Positions 1-7,177 of a stretch of DNA of 7,177 bases are shown piece by piece. Location: assembly GCA_013815535.1 (NCBI GenBank), contig JACDGC010000183.1, forward strand, positions 1-7,177, in the 5' to 3' direction. How positions within the stretch are numbered: position 1 is the stretch's first letter; every line of letters starts with the position of its first letter. Position numbers and translations under genes: made by a program. Below the pieces are notes generated by a model that searched no databases, was not told where the DNA came from, and saw nothing but the letters and a program-made list of their open reading frames with translations. This DNA is from Ktedonobacterales bacterium. Its GTDB lineage: Bacteria; Chloroflexota; Ktedonobacteria; Ktedonobacterales; JACDGC01.

Positions 1-1
1 T

Positions 2-310
2 GCCATCGCAGTACTGGTGCCGTTGCGCATATCGAAGCCGGGCGTGGGACGCTCGCAAGGCGATTCCGGCTCGGGATGTGTGACGAGTCTGTTGATCTCT
101 GCCAGCTATCTGGTGGTGGGGATCCTCGTCATTCCCATCGTGGCAGCGGTGGTGCTGCCGTCGGTGCTGAACCACACCGAACTCTACCCAATCCTGCTGC
201 CGCTGGCGATCATCTATAGCATTGGCGTCTATGCGGGTGGCACGGCGCTGGCCGCCGGGATGTATTACGACCGCCTGCCGAAGATTATGGAAGTGGTAAC
301 TCGCGAATGA
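2..310 (+). CDS. C-terminal fragment of a membrane protein, probably an ABC-2-type transporter permease
   Basis: The reading frame is open to the left edge, so this is the last 102 residues of a longer gene; a GTG at 17 is in frame but has no ribosome binding site and is probably internal. Two strongly hydrophobic segments lie at about residues 30-55 and 62-87, joined by a short loop (LPSVLNHTELYP). They follow a Gly/Ser-rich stretch (residues 13-25) that looks like a soluble linker. The protein ends in a short charged tail with D-R-L-P-K-I-M-E-V. Two closing helices and a short basic/acidic tail resemble the end of ABC-2-type permeases as I remember them, but no diagnostic motif is visible. 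The stop codon overlaps the next gene's start (ATGA), so the two are probably co-transcribed. Membrane location is well supported; transporter identity is only inferred. Confidence 0.45.
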   Translation, partial: AIAVLVPLRISKPGVGRSQGDSGSGCVTSLLISASYLVVGILVIPIVAAVVLPSVLNHTELYPILLPLAIIYSIGVYAGGTALAAGMYYDRLPKIMEVVTRE

Positions 311-636
311 CAGATGACGCGCCCGAGGCCGAACTGAGCTTGCACGCCGCCCAGGCGCAGGTGGAAGCGTCAATCCAGGCGCTGGGGGGCTATTGGCCAC
401 CGCTGGCAAACCTGGCCCGGCTCTTCGAGGAGTGCGGCGAGGTGGCACGCGTCGTCAATCAGACCCACGGCCCCAAACGGCGCAAGCCCGGCGAGCCGAC
501 ACCCGAGGTGGCCGAGGAGCTGGGCGACGCGCTTTATACGCTGCTCGTCCTTGCCAACTCGCTGGAGGTCGATCTGACGACCGCGCTGCGGGCCGTCCTC
601 GCCAAATATGAGCAAAGAGATAGAGGAACGGGCTGA
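307..636 (+). CDS. MazG-like nucleotide pyrophosphohydrolase (YpjD-type, single domain)
   Basis: This 109-residue protein belongs to the all-alpha NTP pyrophosphohydrolase group (MazG/YpjD). Such enzymes hydrolyse (d)NTPs, often damaged ones, to NMP and pyrophosphate using Mg2+. The metal-binding signature is clear: E41-E42-x-x-E45 (in LFEECGEVARVV) followed by E71-x-x-D74 (in AEELGDALYTLL). The spacing and the second helix, with ALYTLLVLANSLEVDL, closely resemble Bacillus YpjD. The fold usually acts as a dimer or tetramer in the cytoplasm. The ATG start overlaps the upstream stop by four bases, which suggests translational coupling; no other in-frame start is plausible. The C-terminus stops soon after K-Y-E-Q-R-D, a little shorter than YpjD. 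The substrate cannot be deduced. The family call is firm and the exact activity unknown. Confidence 0.88.
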   Translation: MTDDAPEAELSLHAAQAQVEASIQALGGYWPPLANLARLFEECGEVARVVNQTHGPKRRKPGEPTPEVAEELGDALYTLLVLANSLEVDLTTALRAVLAKYEQRDRGTG

Positions 637-654
637 GGATGGCCCCACCCTCTT

Positions 655-660
655 GGGAGA
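655..660 (+). promoter_or_regulatory. Ribosome binding site deciding the creatininase-family start
   Basis: GGGAGA lies seven bases before the ATG at 668. The longer in-frame option, ATG at 608 inside the preceding gene, has no purine-rich site upstream (it follows GTCCTCGCCAAAT). This makes 668 the better start. Confidence 0.6.
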
Positions 661-667
661 TGCGCGC

Positions 668-1609
668 ATGTTGCACTACGAAACCTTGACATGGCCACAG
701 TTAGATGCGCTGGACCGCGCCAAGACAGTGGCCTTCATCGCCTTTAGCCCCCTAGAGGAGCATGGGCCGCACCTGCCCATCGGCACGGACCTCTATATGG
801 CCAGCTACTTCGCGGAAACCATCGCGGCACGCATGGAGGCGCAACGGCCCGATCTGACTGCGCTGGTGCTGCCCCCGGTGCCACTCGGCGCGGGAACGAT
901 CCCCATGCGCGGCAGCATCAACATCACGGTAGATGTGGTGTATGACATCGCGCGGCAGATGGGGTCGGCCCTGGCCCGCGATGGCTTTCGCCACATCGTC
1001 TTCACCAATGGGCACCTGGCACCGTGGCACCTGCTGGCGCTGGAAAACGCGGCCATGTGGGTGAGCCGCCGCTACCGCGTGGGGGCCGTCGCGCCTGCCG
1101 CCAGTTTGGCCCGCGATCTCATCCGCCGCGATGCCATTGCGGGGGAACTGGGGCAGCGCATGGCCGCCGAGGAGGTGGCGGAATTGCTGAAAGCCTCGCA
1201 TGGGGGTATGCTAGAAACCTCAGTCATGTTGCATCTGCATCCCGAACTGGTGCAGCCGAGCTATCGCAGCCTGCCACGCCTGACGCACAGCGCGCTGCGG
1301 GGCTGGCGTGGGCGCACCCCCGCGCACTGGCCCGGCTATGTTGGCAGCCCCGCCAGCGGCGAAGCCGAATGGGGCGCCATGGCGGTGGAGCGCTTGATCG
1401 ACCTTGGCACGCAATTGGTCATCCGTATGACCGACGAGGGGCGCGCTGCGGCACAGGCGGGGCGACTGTTGCCGCGTGTGCCATTCTGGCTGGCACGTCG
1501 GCGCGTCACCGCTCTGGCTGGCGCGGCCATCGCGGGCGTGGGGGCGACAGTACTGGCAACACGGCTATTGACGATTGGGGGGAAACAACGTGGACGACGC
1601 AACGCATGA
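668..1609 (+). CDS. Creatininase-family metal-dependent amidohydrolase with C-terminal hydrophobic tail
   Basis: A 313-residue member of the creatininase/MftE/ArfB superfamily, whose members hydrolyse cyclic or linear amides using two metal ions. The first metal motif, F26-S-P-L-E30-E-H32-G-P-H-L-P-I-G-T-D41, matches the family E-x-H...D ligands (E34, H36 and D45 in Pseudomonas creatininase). NGH116 supplies the third ligand, followed by L-A-P where creatininase has Y-E-N and many homologues have G-G-N. H178-G-G-M-L-E183-T-S matches the conserved H-A-G-E-x-E-T motif except that its first Glu is Met. After about residue 275 the protein departs from the family. It has a basic cluster (RRR, 277-279), a hydrophobic stretch V280-T298, then a basic tail ending RGRRNA, which looks like a C-terminal membrane anchor. 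I chose ATG 668 over ATG 608 (20 residues longer, overlapping the MazG gene) because of its ribosome binding site and because the family N-terminus begins here. Substrate unknown. Confidence 0.85.
   Translation: MLHYETLTWPQLDALDRAKTVAFIAFSPLEEHGPHLPIGTDLYMASYFAETIAARMEAQRPDLTALVLPPVPLGAGTIPMRGSINITVDVVYDIARQMGSALARDGFRHIVFTNGHLAPWHLLALENAAMWVSRRYRVGAVAPAASLARDLIRRDAIAGELGQRMAAEEVAELLKASHGGMLETSVMLHLHPELVQPSYRSLPRLTHSALRGWRGRTPAHWPGYVGSPASGEAEWGAMAVERLIDLGTQLVIRMTDEGRAAAQAGRLLPRVPFWLARRRVTALAGAAIAGVGATVLATRLLTIGGKQRGRRNA
1577..1583 (+). promoter_or_regulatory. Ribosome binding site deciding the thioesterase start
   Basis: GGGGGGA lies six bases before the GTG at 1590. An in-frame TTG at 1575 sits on this site itself and so is unlikely to be the start. 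The site is within the last codons of the preceding gene. Confidence 0.5.
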
Positions 1610-2108
1610 ACACGGCGCAGCAGATTACACCCATTGGCTGAATGATGACACAGACTTTCAACAGTGCTTCGTTTGTGGCCAGCGCAATCCTTTCGGTTTG
1701 CAACTGGTCTTTCGCAGCGACGGCACGCGCATCATGGCCGATTTCATGGGGGAAGCGCGCCATCAGGGCTTCCCCGGTGTGGTCCACGGCGGCATCCTCG
1801 CCAGCATCTTGGATGAAGCGATGGGGCGCGTCTCGGTGCTGGAGCATCGCTGGGCCATGACCGGGAAGTTGGAGCTGCGCTATCGCGCGCCCGCCCCCAT
1901 CAATGTGACTCTGCGCGTCTTCGCCGAGGCAACGGATTCACGCAGCCGCCTCATCCGCGTCAAGGGCTGGATCGCGCGCGTCGATGACCCCAGCGTGATC
2001 GTGTGCGAAGCCGAGGGCCTGTTCTTGCCGCTGCCCAAAAAGGTGCGCGACGAAGCCGTGGCGAACTATCCTGGCCTGGCCGACTTCTTCCCGCCAGCAA
2101 CACCTTAG
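1590..2108 (+). CDS. PaaI-family hotdog-fold thioesterase
   Basis: A 172-residue single-domain hotdog protein of the PaaI/4HBT type, which typically hydrolyses acyl-CoA thioesters in the cytoplasm. It opens with C26-F-V-C29-G-Q-R-N-P-F-G-L37, the Cys-rich leader common in one branch of PaaI-like thioesterases. The hotdog central-helix signature follows: H58-Q-G-F-P-G-V-V-H66-G-G-I-L-A-S-I-L-D75-E76. In this family the HGG turn and the helix acidic residue line the active site. The later strands (KLELRYRAPAPINVTLRVFAEA and the VCEAEGLFLPL strand) complete the fold. I chose the GTG start for its ribosome binding site; it overlaps the upstream gene by 20 bases, so the two are probably co-transcribed. 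An ATG at 1606 is out of frame. The acyl substrate is not predictable; the neighbours do not point to phenylacetate degradation. It is the last gene of the + strand cluster. Confidence 0.85.
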   Translation: MDDATHEHGAADYTHWLNDDTDFQQCFVCGQRNPFGLQLVFRSDGTRIMADFMGEARHQGFPGVVHGGILASILDEAMGRVSVLEHRWAMTGKLELRYRAPAPINVTLRVFAEATDSRSRLIRVKGWIARVDDPSVIVCEAEGLFLPLPKKVRDEAVANYPGLADFFPPATP

Positions 2109-2155
2109 CCCAACGTGGTCGCCGCCCGCCCCTGCCCGCCTCGAATGGCTGGCAG
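2109..2155. other. Convergent intergenic junction without a visible terminator
   Basis: Forty-seven C/G-rich bases separate the ends of two convergent genes (thioesterase on +, dehydratase on -). No stem followed by a T-run is visible on either strand. The only symmetry is the short palindrome AGCTAGCT at 2154-2161, which includes the dehydratase stop. Termination here may depend on Rho or transcripts may overlap; this is inference. Confidence 0.5.
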
Positions 2156-3124
2156 CTAGCTCAGCACGCGGCGCACCCAATCGAGAGTGACATTGCGGCC
2201 CGAAAGGATGACGCCGACGCGACTGCCCGGTGGGACAACAACCGCCCCCGACAGCAGCGCGGCCACGCCCACCGCGCCGGAGCCTTCCACCAGCACATGC
2301 TGCGTCTCCATGAGGTAGCGCATGGCCACCGCGATGGCATCTTCGGTGACGAGCGCGACGCTGGCCAGATGGGCGCGACAAAGTGCGTAGGTGATGGACC
2401 CCGGCTCGATGTTGCCCGCCAAGCCATCCGCCAGCGACGCGGCCAGGGGAACGGTGACGAGGGCCCCCGCCGCAAACGCCGCGTGCATGGCTGGTGATGC
2501 CTCTGACTGCACGCCAATGACGCGAATGGCCGGGTTGACGTGGTGTGCCCACACGCCAATCCCCGCCGCTAGCCCGCCCCCACCGACGGGCACCACGATG
2601 ACATCCAGATCGGGCAGATCCTCCAGCAGTTCATGCGCGACGGTCCCCTGGCCCGCGATGACCGCCGCATCATTGTAGGGCGAGATGAAAGGGCGCTCCA
2701 GCTCACGGGCCAGGGCGATGCCTGCGGCCTCGGCTTCGTCATAATCGCGACCCAATTGGCGCAGTTCGACCCATTGCGCGTCGTAGCGCCGCAGGGCGGC
2801 GACCTTGGCGGGCGAGGCATCCGCCGCGACGACGATGGTGGCGTGGATGCCGAGCGCGACCGCGCAGGCCGCAACGCCCTGGGCATGGTTGCCCGCCGAA
2901 GCCGTCACCACACCGCCCGCCCGCTCCGTGGCATCGAGTTGCGCCATACGGTTCAGGGCACCCCGCATTTTGAAGCTGCCGGTGGCCTGCCAGATCTCCA
3001 TCTTCAGCCAGACCGTGTTTCCTGCTTCGGCCAAGAGCGCCGAGCGCTCCACTGGTGTGCGGCGCGCCAGGGGGGCGATGCGGGTGGCAGCGGCGGCGAT
3101 GGCGGCGGGGTCAAGCGTGATCAT
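2156..3124 (-). CDS. PLP-dependent threonine/serine dehydratase-family enzyme (fold type II, no ACT domain)
   Basis: A 322-residue fold-type II PLP enzyme of the threonine ammonia-lyase/serine racemase group. These enzymes deaminate Thr or Ser to a 2-oxoacid plus ammonia, or racemise or dehydrate related hydroxyamino acids. Visible motifs, in order: T48-G-S-F-K52-M-R-G-A with the Schiff-base Lys52; S76-A-G-N-H-A-Q-G for substrate carboxylate binding; S148-P-Y-N-D-A-A-V-I-A-G-Q-G-T; the phosphate-binding tetraglycine loop P179-V-G181-G-G-G184-L; and S308-G-R-N near the end, whose Ser contacts the pyridine nitrogen. The protein stops right after the catalytic domain, so it lacks the regulatory ACT domains of biosynthetic IlvA and is more like the catabolic or serine racemase-like forms. 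SGRN replaces the common SGGN. The ATG overlaps the upstream histidine kinase stop (ATGA), with GAGGA at 3134-3138 as ribosome binding site. Substrate is open: threonine, serine, hydroxyaspartate or another 3-hydroxyamino acid. Confidence 0.88.
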   Translation of the reverse strand: MITLDPAAIAAAATRIAPLARRTPVERSALLAEAGNTVWLKMEIWQATGSFKMRGALNRMAQLDATERAGGVVTASAGNHAQGVAACAVALGIHATIVVAADASPAKVAALRRYDAQWVELRQLGRDYDEAEAAGIALARELERPFISPYNDAAVIAGQGTVAHELLEDLPDLDVIVVPVGGGGLAAGIGVWAHHVNPAIRVIGVQSEASPAMHAAFAAGALVTVPLAASLADGLAGNIEPGSITYALCRAHLASVALVTEDAIAVAMRYLMETQHVLVEGSGAVGVAALLSGAVVVPPGSRVGVILSGRNVTLDWVRRVLS

Positions 3125-5028
3125 GCGTCGTTGTCCTCGATGGTAAGAGGCAGCGGCAGGCGCACCGAAAAGGTGCTGCCAAGATTGACAACCGAGTTCG
3201 CGATGATGGTGCCCCCATGTTTCTGCATGATCGCGCGGGAAAGATACAGGCTATAGCCCATGCCACTGCTGCGGCTCACTTCCTCCAACTCAATGACGCG
3301 GTCAAAGAGGGTATACATCTGTTCCTCGGGGATGCCCACCCCAGCGTCGATGATGTCGATGCTGAACCAGGGGGCATCATCAAAGGGGAAATAGTGCGCC
3401 TCGACCTCAATCGGCTTTTCAGCGGGGCTGAACTTGATGGCGTTGGCGATGAGGTTATAGAGGACCTGGCTCAGACGCAACGGATCGACATCCAGCCAGA
3501 GTGGCTCGTCGAAACCGTTGACGATGAAGTCGCGCGGCGTGCGCTTGTGCAGGAGCTTCAGTTCCGCGATGACATCATGCACGATCTTCACAATATCCGT
3601 CAGTTGGCGACGCAACTCGAACTGGCCACCAGTCAGCCCGGTCATATCAAGCATGTTATCCACCAAACGGTTGAGATGCCGCAACTGGCTCAACAAGTCA
3701 CTATTGAGATCCAGCAAGGACGGCTGCGCATTTGACCGGATGAGTTGGCTCTGCATGATGCGCTGAGCCAGCACCAGCGAGGTCAATGGCGTACGCAGTT
3801 CGTGGCTGGCCAAGCTCATGAAGCCCTCGCGCATCTTCTCAAAACGATGATGCAGGGTCATGTCGCGGATGACTTCGACCGCCCCGGTGATGGTGCCAGC
3901 GTCGTCGCGCAACGGCGATGCGGAGATGCCCGTATTGATGCGCACGCTATCCATGCGTTTCATCGACAATTCTACGACTTCAGTATTTTCGCCGTGCAGG
4001 GCGCGCCACATCGGCCAATCAGCTTCAGCGAGAGGTCGCCCATCATTGTTTTGTGGCGCATAGGCACGCATGCGCGCGCCCAGCGGGGTATCGAGGGGAT
4101 CAACCACCAAGCGATCCCAACCCAGCATCTCGCGAGCTGCGGGGTTCATTTGCCACAGCTTGCCTTGGGCATCATAGAGCATGATGCCGTCGCGCATGCT
4201 CTCAACGACCGACAAGATGTCAGCGGCACGCCGCTGGGCAAGGCCATCCGCATAGACCTTGGTGGTGATGGGGATCAGCACCCAGGTGACGCCGCTGACA
4301 GCCCCCGCAGTGTCGTAAGTGGGGTGGGCCTTAGCCAAGAAGGGCGTGTGCTCCCCAGTGGCGGGGACGGTGTGCAGCATGAAGGCTTCGATGGGGTGAT
4401 GGTCCCGCAAGACGCGCGCGGGCGGCAGATCGCACCAGCGATAGGGCGCGTCGTTTTCCCATTGATGCCAGGTGGGATGAGGCCGCTGATCGCTCAGCGG
4501 CAGCACCTGCCCCACGTCGCTGCCCAACAGGTCGCGCAAGGGCGCGTTGATAGACACGACGCGCGCGGCGAGGTCAAGGTGCAGCACCAACACGGGCAAA
4601 GTTTCCAATGCTTGGGTGAGGTCAGCCACCGACTGTTCACGCGCCGCGTTCGCATGGCGCTGGGCCGAGTAGTCTTTGCTGGGGGTGAAAAAGGCCAATG
4701 GGATCGCACAGATGATGGGATCGGCGTGCGGCTCGGGCTGAGTTGGTGTGCAGAAACAGGGCAACGGACCCAAAGGAGTGGGCAGCAGCACGGTGGCGGG
4801 GCTGCCGCTTGCCCGCACCGCTTGCAGCGTCTGGCTGAGGAGTGCTTGCAGCTTGGGCACGGCAGCAAAGAGTGCCTGGCCACGCTCGATCCCGGCAAGG
4901 GACGGATGCTTAGCTATCGGCAGCTTCCACGCGTGGATGTGGTGTTCATCACCACCCAGCCAGAGCGTCAGATAGGCGGTGTTTGTGGGCACGCCTGCCG
5001 CTGCGCCCTCAGCGCTTCCTTTAGCCAT
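3121..5028 (-). CDS. Soluble PAS-domain sensor histidine kinase
   Basis: A 635-residue cytoplasmic sensor kinase with no signal peptide or membrane segment. Residues 1-125 form an unrecognised N-terminal region containing a C-F-C pair (91-93). A PAS-like domain spans about 133-265 and a clearer PAS domain about 270-391 (D-G-I-M-L-Y-D-A-Q-G-K-L...NPAAREMLGW, ending G-A-V-E-V-I-R-D-M-T). The HisKA helix carries S408-H409-E-L-R-T-P-L-T, with H409 the predicted phosphorylation site. The HATPase domain shows the N box (N525-L-I-A-N529-A-I-K-F), the G1 box (D561-A-G-V-G-I) and a G2 box G589-M-G-Y-S-L where G-x-G-L-G-L is usual. It ends with GSTFSVRLPLPL. The ATG at 5028 is preceded by AGGAGG at ideal spacing; a GTG 36 bases further upstream is in frame but has no such site. 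It overlaps the following dehydratase gene by four bases. No response regulator is present in the window, so its partner and signal are unknown. Confidence 0.93.
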   Translation of the reverse strand: MAKGSAEGAAAGVPTNTAYLTLWLGGDEHHIHAWKLPIAKHPSLAGIERGQALFAAVPKLQALLSQTLQAVRASGSPATVLLPTPLGPLPCFCTPTQPEPHADPIICAIPLAFFTPSKDYSAQRHANAAREQSVADLTQALETLPVLVLHLDLAARVVSINAPLRDLLGSDVGQVLPLSDQRPHPTWHQWENDAPYRWCDLPPARVLRDHHPIEAFMLHTVPATGEHTPFLAKAHPTYDTAGAVSGVTWVLIPITTKVYADGLAQRRAADILSVVESMRDGIMLYDAQGKLWQMNPAAREMLGWDRLVVDPLDTPLGARMRAYAPQNNDGRPLAEADWPMWRALHGENTEVVELSMKRMDSVRINTGISASPLRDDAGTITGAVEVIRDMTLHHRFEKMREGFMSLASHELRTPLTSLVLAQRIMQSQLIRSNAQPSLLDLNSDLLSQLRHLNRLVDNMLDMTGLTGGQFELRRQLTDIVKIVHDVIAELKLLHKRTPRDFIVNGFDEPLWLDVDPLRLSQVLYNLIANAIKFSPAEKPIEVEAHYFPFDDAPWFSIDIIDAGVGIPEEQMYTLFDRVIELEEVSRSSGMGYSLYLSRAIMQKHGGTIIANSVVNLGSTFSVRLPLPLTIEDNDA

Positions 5029-5035
5029 GCCTCGC

Positions 5036-5041
5036 CCTCCT
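5036..5041 (-). promoter_or_regulatory. Consensus ribosome binding site of the histidine kinase
   Basis: AGGAGG on the minus strand lies seven bases before the ATG at 5028. It overrules the longer frame that would begin with GTG at 5064, and gives a 635- rather than 647-residue product. Confidence 0.8.
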
Positions 5042-5083
5042 GGCGTAGCCTTAGCGCGTATCACGGTACGCCATCGCTCATGA

Positions 5084-5101
5084 TGTGCGAAATTCGCGAC
5101 A
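5084..5101. promoter_or_regulatory. Possible operator: imperfect palindrome upstream of the histidine kinase
   Basis: TGTGCGAAATTCGCGACA can be read as TGT-N4-AATT-N4-ACA, or as the inverted repeat GCGAA-A-TTCGC at 5087-5097. It lies about 56 bases upstream of the kinase start, where a regulator could act. It is short, matches no operator I know, and may be chance. Confidence 0.2.
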
Positions 5102-5164
5102 TTGCTGAGGTCAATCTTGTGTTTTTCAGTGGACTATGATGGCACTCCCGATTAGTCTGGTTAT

Positions 5165-5192
5165 TTTATAGCATGAACGAGAAAAGAAGCAA
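5165..5192 (-). promoter_or_regulatory. Possible sigma-70-like promoter for the kinase-dehydratase pair
   Basis: On the minus strand a -10-like TATAAA (5165-5170) is preceded after 16 bases by TTGCTT (5187-5192), a weak -35. The predicted transcript would start near 5158 and leave about 130 untranslated bases before the kinase ATG. The -35 overlaps the base of the upstream terminator. The region is the only A/T-rich stretch between the two genes. A second -35-like TTGACC lies at 5109-5114, but no good -10 follows it. Confidence 0.35.
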
Positions 5193-5220
5193 GAGTCTTT
5201 TTCCGGGAAAAGACTCTTGC
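5181..5220 (-). terminator. Rho-independent terminator of pyruvate phosphate dikinase
   Basis: GCAAGAGTCTTTT (5189-5201) and AAAAGACTCTTGC (5208-5220) form a perfect 13-base-pair stem with a six-base loop. Read on the minus strand it begins 23 bases after the dikinase stop codon and is followed by TTCTTTTC (5188-5181). The T-rich run on this side and its position directly behind a minus-strand gene make its job clear. No + strand gene ends nearby. Confidence 0.88.
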
Positions 5221-5243
5221 GAACGATCAGAGGCTATGCGTGA

Positions 5244-7177
<1,934 letters not shown>

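Noticed and set aside
608..667. Extended N-terminus for the creatininase-family protein from ATG 608
   Set aside because: It would overlap the MazG gene by 29 bases, lacks a ribosome binding site, and adds 20 charged residues absent from the family; ATG 668 fits better.
1024..1641. 205-codon + strand frame inside the creatininase-family gene
   Set aside because: Out-of-frame shadow rich in Arg, Gly and Ala; the creatininase motifs lie in the other frame.
1938..2552. 204-codon minus-strand frame spanning the convergent junction
   Set aside because: Gly/Arg/His-rich shadow frame overlapping two real genes; the thioesterase and dehydratase frames explain this DNA.
2633..3256. 207-codon + strand frame opposite the dehydratase and the kinase end
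   Set aside because: It is antisense to the PLP enzyme, whose motifs are intact, and it crosses the gene junction; no recognisable protein.
5056..5071. Short inverted repeat GCGTA/TACGC upstream of the kinase
   Set aside because: Only five base pairs around a six-base loop; expected by chance and not linked to any recognised site.
3745..5139. 464-codon open frame on the + strand opposite the histidine kinase
   Set aside because: It lies wholly antisense to a gene with complete kinase motifs, has low-complexity composition typical of GC-rich shadow frames, and shows no domain signature.

Overview
This is a GC-rich bacterial window with tightly packed genes. It holds six protein-coding genes: four complete and two cut by the window edges. 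There is no mobile element, CRISPR array, RNA gene or phage gene. The taxon cannot be fixed from the sequence. The gene mix (soluble multi-PAS histidine kinase, pyruvate phosphate dikinase, YpjD-like MazG, creatininase-family hydrolase) suits a free-living organism such as a member of Chloroflexota, but that is only a guess.

Left arm (positions 2-2108, + strand): four genes run in one direction with overlaps or very short gaps and are probably one operon whose promoter lies outside the window. They are the C-terminal end of a membrane protein (probably an ABC-2-type permease), a small single-domain MazG/YpjD-like nucleotide pyrophosphohydrolase, a creatininase-family metal-dependent amidohydrolase with an added C-terminal hydrophobic tail, and a PaaI-type hotdog thioesterase. 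The last three look like small housekeeping or clean-up hydrolases rather than steps of one recognisable pathway.

Right arm (positions 2156-7177, - strand): the rightmost gene is a pyruvate, phosphate dikinase lacking its N-terminus, which ends in a clear intrinsic terminator at about 5181-5220. Next comes a non-coding region of about 160 bases with a possible promoter. It leads into a soluble sensor histidine kinase (PAS-like, PAS, HisKA, HATPase) whose stop codon overlaps the start of a fold-type II PLP enzyme of the threonine/serine dehydratase family. The kinase and dehydratase are therefore probably co-transcribed and translationally coupled, with no response regulator in the window. The two arms converge at 2108/2156 with no evident terminator between them.

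All catalytic signatures looked for are present, with a few deviations noted under findings (creatininase second-site ligand, kinase G2 box, an apparent PPDK insertion). I see no convincing undescribed system. The most unusual points are the kinase-dehydratase coupling and the membrane-tailed creatininase homologue.
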